From Rhizophagus sp. LPA8_4_AMF (lineage: Eukaryota; Glomeromycota; Glomeromycetes; Glomerales; Glomeraceae): a stretch of DNA of 24,392 nucleotides. A program made the translations under genes and the position numbers. The notes under the pieces are model-generated. The model was not told where the DNA came from. It ran no database searches and saw nothing but the letters and a program-made list of their open reading frames with translations. This document shows positions 10,648 through 21,608 of this stretch, one piece after another. The stretch is taken from contig JADRCO010000936.1 of NCBI GenBank assembly GCA_021464525.1, forward strand, positions 1-24,392, given 5' to 3'. Numbering within the stretch: the first letter of the stretch is position 1; every line of letters begins with the position of its first letter.

Positions 10648-11569
10648 TTATTCCAAATCGATTAAAGTTCCAGTGCCATCACGTTTGTATTGAGGAGGAA
10701 TTTTTTCATTTATAATACTAGTACAATATTTACATTTAACAGCATCTTTTGGAACTAATTCCTGACACCATGGACATGGATCAGTTTCATCTTTTTTCTT
10801 ACTAGACTCAAAATTATCATGAATTATGTTGAAAACTAATTTATTTTTTTTTTTAAAAAAAAAAAATAGATATATAATTTAGAATCAGTATTAAATAAGA
10901 ATTAAGAAAAGAAAAGAAAAGAAAAAATCAAAAAGAATGAACTTACAATAAAATATCCAAAATAATGAGAAACAAACCAAAAAGAAATTTATTACAGTGT
11001 TTAAAAATGAACCAACATTTTCAGTACTTTATAGATATATATATATAAAGAAGAAAATGAGAACATGTAAATATTTGAAACGAAATTTTTAATAAAAATG
11101 TAAAATTTTTTTTTTTTTTTACTTACACGGCACCGTCAGCTTGAGCTTCTTCAGGAGTAGCATAAACAGCACTTTCGTTTCTACCTGGTCTAATTACAAT
11201 AAAATAATTTTCAAGATTTGTTCCATGAAGAACTAGACCAAGTGGTGGTGTTAAAATATCTTTCTAAGAATGTGTATTTATATATATATATATATAAAAA
11301 AAAGGTTTAGTAAATACAATTTACTAGTCTTAATGTAAAAATAAATAACAAAAAATAATTCTTACAACAAACGATTTAACAATGGCGGTGAAAGCCGACC
11401 CAATAATTATACCTATTTAAAAATTTTATAATAAACGCGTCTAATTTAAATTTGTTAAATAATAATATTATTATTATTAATTTGATACTTTACCAATACC
11501 CAAATCAACCACATTTCCGCCTCTTTTTTCAGTAAACTTTTTAAAGTTTTTCCAAATATTAACACACAT
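10648..11569 (-). CDS. mscL: MscL-family large-conductance mechanosensitive channel with C-terminal zinc ribbon
   Basis: Model: complement of exons 11569-11494, 11412-11366, 11263-11127, 11026-10947 and 10835-10648; 175 aa; all introns GT-AG and in phase. MscL forms a stretch-gated pore that vents solutes during hypo-osmotic shock. The N-terminal helix and first membrane segment read WKNFKKFTEKRGGNVVDLGI then GIIIGSAFTAIVKSFV (residues 18-41), followed by KDILTPPLGLVLHG, the hallmark MscL stretch. The loop (IVIRPGRNESAVYATPEEAQ) leads to the second segment (VGSFLNTVINFFLVCFSLFW, 91-110). The tail has C134PWC137 and C148KYC151, a four-cysteine zinc-ribbon pattern, and ends GTLIDLE. Bacterial MscL is about 130-150 aa and common forms lack this ribbon. 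Five exons exclude bacterial contamination. Membrane location in the fungus (plasma or organelle) cannot be told; no clear targeting signal is seen. Confidence 0.88.
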
Positions 11570-11856
11570 TTTCACTTATTTTATTAAATATATATATTCG
11601 TCACGAACTAAATAAAAGTGTTCTTTAAATGAAGAACTTCGGCTTTAACATAATTTCAGTTAGAAAATGTGACCAATTTGAATAATTTGTATAACTTGTA
11701 CTCGAATACAAAACATTTGTAACTTTGTAAAACAAAATACAAGATTTAATCCTGATCCATCTACTGAGGTTATGAGATTACAACTACGTGATTAAAGTCC
11801 ACCTATACTTTTATGCGGTCCCTAACTACTCAACTTTCACTAGGTAACTATTAACT

Positions 11857-12331
11857 ATGGTAAACGGCCAAGAATGGTTGGATAAAAATTATCCCAAAGA
11901 TGAAGTATATAGAGGATTTCCTAACATATCCTTTCATATGTTTTCGGATAATAGAGAGGAAATAAAAGCTTAGACATTTAGGCTATTAGCAATTTAAATA
12001 GTTCTTTGGAAACTTCAATTTTTGGGGTAATTCCCTTACCGAATTGGATTTGCGAGTTACTCAAGATACTTGTAGCTCTAATAATTTGAGAAAATTAACT
12101 TTGGAAAGCTTAAAAAATCTTCGCTATTTAGATTGTAGTAATAATAAACTTACTGAATTGGATACTAGTAATTGTCCTCGAGTAGAAAAACTAATTTGTG
12201 ATGGTAATCAACTTAGTCTTAACCAAGAAAATACTGTTCAGAATCTCCAATCTGAGTTAGAACGAGAAAGAAATAAAGCTAAGTTTCTCATGAATCAACT
12301 AGAAAAGAAAGAATCAAACTCCCAAAATTAA
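11857..12331 (+). pseudogene. decayed leucine-rich-repeat gene
   Basis: The ATG at 11857 opens GQEWLDKNYPKDEVYRGFPN, like the start of a large LRR family I associate with Rhizophagus, but stops at TAG 11971-11973. LRR-like sequence resumes in a second frame (AISNLNSSLET, about 11980-12010). It then runs open in a third frame to the TAA before 12332 (LTELDLR, LRKLTLESLKNLRYLDCSNNKLTELDTSNCP, then VEKLICDGNQLSL). The C-terminal part (LQSELERERNKAKFLMNQLEK) is a short coiled coil. At least one stop and one frame change break the reading, and no intron with good sites repairs it, so I call it a pseudogene. In this family the LRRs are presumed to bind proteins; no function is assigned. Confidence 0.65.
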
Positions 12332-12836
12332 CAATGAACCACAACTTTCTAGCAAGAAAAACAAACACCACTCAGTCAAATATATAAAAAAGACCTTTTT
12401 CTTCTTTTTTTCAATTATCTCTCACACTCAAATTTATTCCTAATTTCTTAACTTAACGGTCCAACCCCTTACCCTATAACCTTCTCCTTTGCCCTAATCC
12501 CTTATCCTAACTCAAACTAAAAAGGCAGAATCTACGAATTATAATCTTTACTATTTTTACTTTATTTTTTTTTTGCAAAATATTTCTATAAATATATTAA
12601 TAAACCAAAGATTCTTACATTTTTTTTAAAAAAAGGGTTTTGTTTAAAAAAATATATACAAATTTGGTCATGCGAAAAATATCACAAACGAAATATGAAT
12701 AAAAAAAAAAAAAAAAATTAGACATTTTAAATACAAAAATGAAAAATAATACATTAATGCAAAGAAAAAACATATTTCTCTATAATAATTACTAAGAAGA
12801 AAGAATAAATATGTATTTGATCTTTATTTTATGTAA
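12332..12836. other. spacer between LRR relic and FCP1 3' end
   Basis: No gene seen. It holds a C-rich stretch (about 12461-12512, with CCTTACCCTATAACC and GCCCTAATCCC) without perfect telomere-type tandem units, and a T8A7 palindrome at 12620-12634. The rest is poly-A/T-rich and probably includes the FCP1 3' untranslated region. Confidence 0.55.
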
Positions 12837-15800
12837 TCAACTATTAGGTTGTCTTAAATTTTCTTCAAAATATTGTACATATTCGTCATCATCAAAATCA
12901 TCATCTCCTTCATCATCACTTTGATTACCAGGATCATAATCTTCGTCGTCGTCACCATAATCATAATCATCATCAGCGTCTTCGTCGTCATAATCTTGCT
13001 TGACTTCATCAACTTCATTGCCATGAGCACCTCCATCAAATGATAGCTCTGAGTAAAAACTATCTGATTCGAATTTTTTTACTTTATCGAACGCTTGTTC
13101 TGATTCATTTTCATCATCATCATCATTATTGAACGTTATGGATTGCCGTAAAGGAGATTGTTTCAAGCGTTTTGCATTACGATCATCTACTTCTAATACA
13201 TCACCATACCGCTTCAATCTTTTACGTCCACTACTATAAGAAAAGAAGAAAAAGTTTTTATATGAAACTATCTAAATTAAATAGATAAATAAATAATAAA
13301 ATCTACCTTTCGGTTTCGGTTTCACTCTCATCTAAAGCGCTAGTATCACCTGACTCTGCTAAAAGTTCATCCACTTCATTTAAAGCAGATCGCCAGTCGG
13401 TTGATTCATAATGCTCCATACGTATTTCCGGACTTAATAGCGCATCATCATCATCGGTTCCTGATGGTGTTTCTATTATCAATTCCAGGGGTTTATCAAC
13501 CTCTGATATTGGACTCGTCTCAGAATCACGTGGTGAATTTGGTTCCAAAGCGTAATCTTTTTCCAGCTGTCTTTCCCATTTTTTTATGGATTCATCCAAC
13601 CTTTTAATTAAATAAAATTAATTCTCATATAAAAATGAATGCATATTAAAATAAATCTTACTTACCATTCTTTACGTACTATATAGACATTCCCTTTCCG
13701 ATTAGCTTCTCTGACTTTTTCAGTCCCTCGCTAATTATAATTAAATTAATTAAAAATTATTGAAAAAGATTTAATAAAAAATATATATACTTACATCACC
13801 AGCTACAAGGTGTGTAACTTTACTGTTCCAGTTCGTGGAACATTCTGCGCCAAACTCCTTTGCTAAAATCCATATATCAGAACTATCAATTATAATGATT
13901 TACTAATTTAATATTTGAATTTAACAAAAAACGACGAGATAATTAAGAAAAATTACCTTTCTCTCTTTTGATTAGTTGGGATAACATGAGTAAACAAAAT
14001 ATTGACGCCTTTCAATACTTGACTTTTCATCTGTGGTATTAAATTAGTAACATCAGGTGTCATTGGTGTACCGTTTGAATTCGAATTACTTTGCAAACTA
14101 TCGTACTTCTCGTAATATTGTTTATGAATATTTTCCAAAGCCTAATTATATATAATTAATATACTATTATAAATCGAAATATTTCAAATGTATCTTTTAT
14201 TTACCTTCAATAAATGAGGTAATTCCGTGTCATTGTCAGCGAGCAGAGGCCTTGATTTTGATTTCTGTTCTACAAGTGAAACTTTTTGATCCAAATCTTT
14301 AATTTCATTATTTTCATTTCGGTCAAATTGTTGCTTTTTGGCAGATTTCTCATCAACATTATCAACATCCGAAATTTCTATAGTGAAAAAAATAATGGTG
14401 TTAAAATGTTAAACTAGAAGAAGAATAATTTAAACAAAATATACCTTCAAAAGAACGTTTATTGTTTTGTACAGGCTTTAATAAAGCATCAATAGAAGTA
14501 TTATTTTCTGTATTCACTTTAAGTGGCTCCCTATTTGATTTTTCTTCGGAGATGTTGACATCCCTTAAAACTTCTATAATATATATTTAATCGTGTTATC
14601 ATTTTTTAATATAAATCATTTGCAATCAATAAAGTTAAAAATATTATATTACCTTTATCGTTCTTAATATTGTTCTCCTCTGCAATTTCCGGAGAATTTA
14701 TTTCATTGCTCTGTTCTTTTTCTTTAGAATTTTCATCTTCGTTAAAAGATATATTATTCTCGTCAATCGTAACATTATTCGCGGGCTCTATAGGGAACAT
14801 TTTATAAATTAAATAGGAAGATAAAAATTAATTCATAATAAAACAAAAATACCTTTCTCTACAACATTATTTAAATCTGCGCCATCAGGTATTTCTTCAT
14901 GGGTGCTATCATCTTCTGAAACAATCACCACAGGGATTGAAGTTTGTGGAACTGGTTTCTAAAAATAACATCATGAACAAATAAAAATTAATAAAAAATT
15001 CTGATAATAAATAATGATGAAACTAACCTTTGGTAAATATGTATCATTTATATCACCAATTCCGACAAAGAAATCATCTGTAAAGAAAGATTTTTTCAAA
15101 AATGTTAAATATATAATTCTTGTAATTTGTTTTACAATCTAAATATGTTTTGGTAATCCTTTACATGTGGTAATCTTAAAAGCTGGAGGAGTTTCAAATA
15201 GTAATGAAGGTACTTACATGGATGGACCTTAATTAAGTTAGGTGACCAGTCCCATACGTCAGCTCTGTCGTCTATTACAACGACCATCGAATTGTCACAA
15301 GGAAATAAACGACGAATATTTTTTTGTGTCATACCTAAAAATTTATTGTAAAAAAGAAGTAAATATAAATAAATAACCTTTTTTTTTTTAAGAAAATAAA
15401 TAAAATAAAATAAAACGATCTTGTTGTTATCTATTTCAACTTACTGCCACTCTCATCGCGTGATAAAATACGTTCATTAAAGATATTATTATCTGGATCA
15501 ATAACGTTTGCGACAGCAGATGCATAATTCCGTGTTCCCATTGTATATATATGAGGTTCATATATTTTGGACACACTTCTAAGAAATTCTTTAAGTCCAG
15601 GTCTAATTATAAAAAATTTTTAAATTAAAAAAATTATTATGAATTAATAGAATCATTCAAATCAACGTACCTTAGTTTAATATAGTACACGATTGGACTA
15701 TCAGGCAAAGTGAATTTGCGAATATCTTCAGCCACATCATTTCCATCCTTTATCCATTCCTCAACGGTTGGATCTATCGTCGCATGAATAAGCGTTTGAT

Positions 15801-16399
15801 CCAAATCAACTATTAAAGAAAGCTTTCTTCCTTCTAATAATCTTCTCGAAGTTTCATTTTCTAATCTTTCAGCTTCATTAAGACTAACCGTCAATCCAAA
15901 AACATTGTGGGCCATGCTAATAGTAGCCCTTTGAGCATATTCAATCCCATTATGATCTGTTGTAGTAATGTCCGTTCCGCATAAAGCGCACAATCCATGA
16001 AGTTGAATTGAATGTGAACAGGGCTCAATTACTCCTGCCACAACCTTGTTGCTAAAAAGAATTGGATTAGAATTAATACTTTTATAAAAGAGACATTGAA
16101 CAAAAAAAACATAATTTAACTTACTTTTTTCTGTCGATCGTTTCTCCTTGCTTGACGTGAAATTGTTCGAGTTCACCTTCAGTAGGACTCTTTAATTCTT
16201 CTATTTGAGGAGTTAAAACATCTACGTATTCAGATTCTTCAGTAGCTGAAGTGGATCGTTTCTGTATAGTCTTTTTGTATTCATAACTTAAAAGCGATTG
16301 CGATTTCGCGATCTTATCTCCCGGTTTTACCAAGAAATTGCAAATAGTTGCTGGTAAATGTTCCATAGGTATTTTAATTAAAATTGGTACTTGACTCAT
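12837..16399 (-). CDS. FCP1: RNA polymerase II CTD phosphatase Fcp1
   Basis: Model of 14 exons on the complement: 16399-16125, 16051-15671, 15602-15445, 15334-15218, 15077-15028, 14958-14853, 14787-14653, 14573-14445, 14377-14205, 14141-13957, 13882-13795, 13730-13666, 13600-13307, 13233-12837; 850 aa; every junction GT-AG and in phase. Fcp1 dephosphorylates the RNA polymerase II CTD in the nucleus to recycle the enzyme. Residues 1-91 look like a biotinyl/lipoyl-type barrel (FLVKPGDKIAKSQSLLSYEY, SPTEGELEQFHVKQGETI), as in other Fcp1 proteins. C103 and C113xxC116 follow. The catalytic DLDQT motif is at 174-178 with nucleophile D174, and the later DDRADVWDWSPNLIKVHPYDFF completes the FCPH domain. 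A disordered acidic linker (about 345-500) precedes DTELPHLLKALENIHKQYY and a BRCT domain at about 550-630 (KGVNILFTHVIP, VTHLVAGDRGTEK). The tail is strongly acidic and ends DEYVQYFEENL, where Fcp1 proteins bind TFIIF. Exact small-exon edges are hand-made. Confidence 0.92.
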
Positions 16400-16872
16400 T
16401 TTATTTTAAAACCCGATAAAACGTTAAAATGTTTGAATGAATTTTAATTTTTTTTTTTTTTTATCGTCGATTTCAATCTTTTGGCCTCCACCTACGTAAA
16501 GTTCGTAAATACAATAATACAAAAATTTATAGAATAAAGAAGTGGCATAAAAGTCATAAAGAGTTAAATAGTGCTATTAGTTATAAATTTTTTAGATCTT
16601 AGTATAAACGCGAAAGCTTATATGGTTAGAAAGTTAATAGGTATTTTGAAAAAAGAATGGTGGTGTGTCGAATTTAAGGCCCTTTATAGGGAATTTTTAT
16701 TAAGATTATGTCATCAATTTGTTTTAGACTAGGGAAGGGTGGCTTAGAACCAATAGTTAATTGCTATTTATAAATTATACATTTGTGCTACTGTTGTACG
16801 ATCATTACTTTCCATAGCTCTTTTTTTTCATCTCATTATTTTCTTGCTGAATTTAACATTTAACGAGAAATA
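16400..16872. promoter_or_regulatory. divergent promoter region, FCP1 and mL41
   Basis: 473 bases between the two start codons carry both promoters. Poly-T runs lie next to the FCP1 start (about 16448-16462) and next to mL41 (about 16820-16828). No recognisable factor site or extra ORF was found. Confidence 0.45.
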
Positions 16873-17438
16873 ATGACCTTCGGAGTAATAAAAGCAATAT
16901 ATCGTGGAGCCAAACGAACACCAATGAATACAAAAAGAGGACATAATTATTATAAAGGCATGGCACTAATATCAAATATTATTTATGCATAGATGTATAT
17001 ACATATTATTAACAAGAAATTTTACGAAAAAATCGGACTTAAACAGGTACCGGCTCGGGTTCTATGGGATGGCACACGAAGAGAGGTATTTATGCATAAT
17101 ATCAATATTTTTATTAAATTAATTCAATTATCAATTAACATTCTTTCATTAGGTGGATATAAAATTGACCCCAAAAAAGTTCGTACGTACGTTGTACCAA
17201 ATTTATCCGATTGCCCGGTAAGAAATCATTTTATTTAGTTGCATTTTTTTATTTCCATTTAATGTCTCTATTTAATTAATATCTATATTCTTTAAAGTAT
17301 CTACCTTACGTCGAGCCCAAAGCTAAGAGGGGAATTAAATATACCATTGACACAGATAAATATTTGGAGTTGGCTAATAAATACGTAAAAAAAATAAGTG
17401 AAAATAAATTAATGATTGCAAATGAAGCAAAAAATTAA
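16873..17438 (+). CDS. MRPL27: mitochondrial large-subunit ribosomal protein mL41 (Mrpl27 family)
   Basis: Model: exons 16873-16957, 17047-17085, 17153-17217 and 17298-17438; 109 aa. mL41 is a protein of the mitochondrial 54S/39S ribosomal subunit. The N-terminus (MTFGVIKAIYRGAKRTPMNT) is basic, as expected for mitochondrial import, and runs into the family core: TKRGHNYYKG, TGSGSMGWHTKRGGYKIDPKKVRTYVVPNL, then YLPYVEPKAKRG. The core is continuous only if the first intron starts with GC (16958-16959) and ends CAG at 17046; the conserved YYKG-TGSG join supports this. The second and third introns are GT-AG. Length is close to the yeast protein of about 146 aa minus its tail. The start is the first ATG and is divergent from FCP1. 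Confidence 0.88.
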
Positions 17439-17921
17439 TGTCTCGAAAAACTGTCCGTGATATTAAAGAAATCAATAAAAAATTTTTTGTTTCACGTGAG
17501 TTACTTTTGTTAGTGTGATTATTCCCTATCCGCAAACAGCATTTAACCTTATTTATGAATGTTTTGTTCTTGTGATCATGCAAGTAACGTTTACAGTTTA
17601 AATTATAAAGACTTAAAAGGTAAGACTTAAATTTTGTGTAATGATTTTCTTAAATCACACTAATTTGTAATGATTTCCTGTGATTCCCGCTCAGACCATT
17701 TTTTGATAGCAAAATTTTCGTTATAAATAGTTTCGTAATATGAAACATTTAATGATCGTCAAAACATTGAATGAGTATGACAAGAATAAATTATCGCGGG
17801 GTTGCTAGCTTATGATTTCCTAAGGATCTTACATGCATGATGACATCATATCTGTAACTTAATATTATTGTGAGGAAATCATCTATCATTAATTTTTTTT
17901 TTTAGACTTGAAGGAAATAAA
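17439..17921. other. spacer between mL41 and the FMN-binding protein gene
   Basis: No ORF of substance. It must hold the mL41 3' end and the next promoter. TGCATGATGACATCA near 17833-17847 is a near-CRE half palindrome. CACGTG at about 17493 and a T-rich run just before AG at 17904-17905 are the only other notable items; the latter could be a 5' untranslated intron acceptor. Confidence 0.45.
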
Positions 17922-18765
17922 ATGTCAGCGGCACCTTGGAAACCTATTTTAAAATCGATTATTGCAGAACATTTTAAATTTTCCGATACAATGCAGCCAA
18001 TGCAGGTATAAAATCAATTGTTATGTTACCTTTTTTACATTTGAGGTAATTTAGTCTATATATATTTTTCTTTTAAAGCTGGCAACCTTTAATACAGTAA
18101 CGCAAAGACCTGCAAATCGTAGCGTTGTCTTCCGTGGATTTATTAAAGATAAAGAAGATTCTTTTGAATCTGATTTATTTTATGTAACAACTGACGTACG
18201 TTCTAGTAAAGTAGAACAACTTTCAAGCAATTCCGGATTTGAAATTTGTTGGTAAAGGAATTTTTTTCAAAAAAAAAAAAAATATATATTTATAAACAAA
18301 AAAAAAAAATTTTTGACATACATATAAAATTTTAGGTGGTTTCCTAAAACACAAGATCAATTTCGGTTAACCGGAAATGCATGCGTATTTTCATCCGACT
18401 CATCAATCAACTCAAAATTTCCATTTGCCAAACTTTCTTCATACTTTCCTACGACTAATTTTAATTGGGATGAAAAATTAGAATATTATTTCAAACAAAT
18501 TTCTGATGAATTACGCGCAGACCTTACTCGTCCTACTCCTGGTCTTCCTCTTGAACATGAAAATTACACTAAAAAACTCGCAGTTGTAGCCAAAGACGAG
18601 AGAGAAAATGAATTAGTTAAACAGTCATTTGCAAATTTTGCGTTAGTCATTTTTGAAATTGAAGAAGCTGATCGTGTTGAATTGGCCACTGACCCTCATA
18701 AAAGAACAAATTGGAAATTGAATAATCAAACTAGAAAATGGGTAGAGCAAAGAGTTTATCCTTAA
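17922..18765 (+). CDS. FMN-binding split-barrel protein, pyridoxamine 5'-phosphate oxidase-like (Alr4036 type)
   Basis: Model: exons 17922-18005, 18079-18251 and 18336-18765; 228 aa; introns GT-AG and in phase. The fold is the FMN-binding split barrel of the pyridoxamine phosphate oxidase superfamily; the Alr4036-type branch is widespread, but its substrate is not settled. Signature pieces in order: APWKPILKSIIAEHF, LATFNTVTQRPANRSVVFRGF (phosphate/FMN-contact strand), YVTTDVRSSKVEQLSSN, FEICWWFPKTQDQFRLTGNA, then a central helix segment and the closing FALVIFEIEEADRVELATDP, KRTNWKLNNQTRKWVEQRVYP. The chain is near the family's usual 200-250 aa and seems complete. It lies between two mitochondrial-protein genes, but its own N-terminus shows no obvious presequence. 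It might instead reduce or sequester a haem or flavin-type ligand; that is open. Confidence 0.82.
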
Positions 18766-19465
18766 TTTTATCACACAATCGTTACACCAATTTCTAAAAT
18801 TGGTTAATAATAAACTCACTTATAACTATTACATGTTTTTGTTATATTAGATTTGTGTAATTAGTGTATGCGTTTTTATTAATTGTTGAATGAGCCAACC
18901 TTGCATAATAATAATTTTATTTTTTTTAGAAATTTTAAAGGAATGTACAGGTTCAGTGTTATGCTGCTATAATAAAAAAGCAATTTCCTGACTTGATCGA
19001 TAAACATATAAATAAGACAATATCTAAAATTAACATGGAAGAAGGGGGGAAATCTTAGAGCCTTGACAATTCCAAAAAAGAAATATTACATCACATGTTA
19101 TTACAATCATCCTACGTAATTTTATGACAATTATAAAATTTTCTGCAAATCCTATTTTGAAGAGTGTGCATTTATAGAGTAAATAAATTGAAAGTGGGAT
19201 CAGTTAACCACAAGTAAAAAGATGAATTCTTAAGTTTCTAACTATTATTATATTAATATTTCAAGAGCAATTAAATAAACATCTCTTCAACTAATAGGAA
19301 CTTGATGATATATTCCAAAGTTCAAAAGACCGTCTAAGAGCAGCAAAGATTTCCCAATGCGGATCATACCTGTTTTTGAATACTTTAAAGTTGGGCAACA
19401 TAGTACAGCTTTTCTGCATTCTTTTCTTTATTGCTAAAAAATTTTAGATTATCTATTATTTAAAA
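18766..19465. other. spacer with a possible repeat relic
   Basis: 700 bases without a supported gene. At 19298-19447 a 49-codon stop-free frame of higher GC than its surroundings follows a good acceptor (CTAATAG) and reads ELDDIFQSSKDRLRAAKISQ and on to LGNIVQLF. The DRLRAAKISQ-x-G pattern faintly recalls the tail region of reverse-transcriptase ORFs in glomeromycete genomes, so it may be an old retroelement scrap. The remainder is AT-rich 3' and promoter sequence. Confidence 0.35.
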
Positions 19466-21375
19466 ATGTCTACACCTTTAATTGCTTTCTCTAAAAACAC
19501 TTTTCGGTTTTTTACGCGTACTTATGCAAATTTAGCCGTTAACACAAAACTTAATATTCAGAATACTAACTCAAAAGTTAATGAACAAAACGAAATTGAC
19601 AAGTCTGAAATAGATAAGGAAAAATCTTCTAGTATCATTTCTTCTATAACATCAGGTGATTGTGATATTAATTATGATTAAATGCAATTAAGCTTTTATA
19701 ATTTTTGAATCGAATTTTTTGTTCTTTAAAAAATGCTAAAAAAATCGTAAAGGGATCAATCCAACTTCACAATGGAACAAACATCATCCAATACCAGATC
19801 CTAATTTCGAGGTCGTCTCTGCTGGAACTTTAGGTGCTTTGCTCTTGGTCAAAATTCCGCCAAGGTCAGAGATATTTGCAGTACCAGGAACAGCCATTGC
19901 CGTATCAGGCAAAGTGTGAATTTTTTTAATCAATGAATAAGTAAAGAAAGAAGTAATATTTAAATCATCACAAATTAACTAATAAACTTAATTATTTGCC
20001 ATGGAATTAGGTTATAACAGAACGCACCACAGACGGAAATATTTTTATCGCTTTAGGTAGAAAGCTTGCCAGTGGATCTTTGGTATATCATAAGGTAAAA
20101 TTATATTTAAAATTTTTGCTAGTTCATCAGCTCATTGAATTGATACTAGCTTTGAACTTTATGATATTATCAGTTTACTACAAGTTCGCATCCTGGAGAT
20201 GTTCTTTTAGCACCTCGAAATTTATCGGACATAGCTGCCATAAATATGGATGGTACATCCGTGTATTATGTTAGAAAAGGGGCTTTTCTTGCACGTGGTC
20301 CTAGAGTCACAGTAAACGTTAGCCGAATTTATGGAATGGTATCTCGATTCATTACTTAATTTTGTATTTATGTAAATACGAATGTGAATTTTCATTTATA
20401 ATTATAATTTAGGGTTCATTAAATGCTTTTGCAAATCGGGTTACTGGCAGAGGTACACTAGTTATCTCGAATTATGGTGCCATACATCGATTGACTTTGA
20501 ACCCAGGAGATGAATATCTGGTGAATGCAAAGTACTATAACATACATTATAATGATAATTGTAATTGTTATTTCTTTTTTTGTCTCCATTCTTTACTAAT
20601 TTCTTCTATATTAGATATATTCTAGCTTGGAATTCAAAGACTAAGCCAATACTATCACCACCTTTGATTACGTCATCTTCTATTGATAGAAGCAGGCTGG
20701 TTAGGAATGTTGCTGCTAAATTATCAGAAAAAACTAACAATCTTTTTGATCCAATTCTTAATAGTCCTTCAGTAAGACCAACACTTGATAGACTAAAAAG
20801 AATATCAGTCCGAACCAGGATATGGATGTTTGGGGGACCTGTTCGTATTAAATAATAAGATGGTTTGTTTTAATGAATAAAATTTTATATTTACTTTATC
20901 AATTTTCAGGAGTATTTGAAGTTGACGGGTCCAGGCGATTTTTACTTGTCATCAAGAATAGAGCCTGTTTTAGGAGGGTTCAAATCGTGAGTTATTTAAA
21001 ATGACTTTGTTAATATTAAATATGATATAAAATATTTTCTAATATATTAATTATTTCAGATTAACATCACCCTCTGTTGAAGAAATTGTAGCAGCGGATC
21101 CTGTACAATTGGATCAACAAAATCAAAATTTTCAATCTCCGCCTTATATACCCAAAATGTCATATGCCGTAGTAGCAAATGATGGAAAAGTAATTTTTAT
21201 AAAATCTTCCCAAAATCAATCAAAATCTTCTTTCAGTAGTTCTTTATCACCTCCACCTCCTCAACAAGATAAAAAATCATCTCTTGGAAAAATAGTTTCA
21301 GGAGACGGAATGTTACAATTAAGACGTTGGGTAAAAGGAGTAGTGGGAGGTAATAAAGATTTAAGAAGAGAATAA
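19466..21375 (+). CDS. AIM24: mitochondrial AIM24 family protein
   Basis: Model: exons 19466-19655, 19753-19913, 20011-20094, 20174-20338, 20413-20531, 20615-20840, 20910-20986 and 21060-21375; 445 aa; all junctions in phase. Yeast Aim24 is a mitochondrial inner-membrane protein that supports MICOS and respiratory-chain organisation. The N-terminus (STPLIAFSKNTFRFFTRTYA) is a basic, hydroxylated, acid-free presequence. The AIM24 domain follows: NPNFEVVSAGTLGALLLVKI-like opening (19800-19860), then FAVPGTAIAVSGKV, GRKLASGSLVYHKF, TSSHPGDVLLAPRNLSDIA, YYVRKGAFLARGPRVTVN, GRGTLVISNYGAIHRLTLNPG, NAKYILAWNSK, WMFGGP and LTGPGDFYLSSRIEP. The C-terminal about 90 residues are Ser/Gln/Pro-rich. Two donors are atypical (GTGTGA at 19914, GTTCGT at 20841), but the conserved joins support them. 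Confidence 0.88.
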
Positions 21376-21608
21376 AAAAAAAATGAAATGAAATGTCGGA
21401 CTTTGTAAAAATTTATATTTATAAATAGAAAAGCATGTAAAATAGCAAGTAGGTTTTATTTAATAAAATATACTTAATTTTTAATTTAGTGATCGTCACC
21501 ATCATTAAATTTTTATTACGTGACTTTCATGAAATCATGTATTGGTTTGGTTCTAACTAGTGTTTCTGTTTCCGTAATGTATTTAATTGTAAATTTTATA
21601 TAATAAAG

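Noticed and set aside
12461-12512. Telomere-like CCCTAA/CCCTTA stretch
   Set aside because: No perfect tandem array; units differ in length and sequence, so it is just a C-rich patch.
12854-13039. Met/Lys/Ile-rich frame antiparallel in register to the FCP1 tail
   Set aside because: It is a shifted-frame shadow of the acidic GAT/GAC-rich tail of FCP1.
15132-15217. Continuation of the FCP1 frame past exon 4
   Set aside because: It diverges from the Fcp1 pattern right at a GTAAG donor, and the next exon restores KVHPYDFFVGIGDIN; the extension is intron read-through.
20970-20990. GGTTCAAATC resembling a tRNA B box
   Set aside because: It lies inside a conserved AIM24 exon, with no A box or acceptor stem around it.
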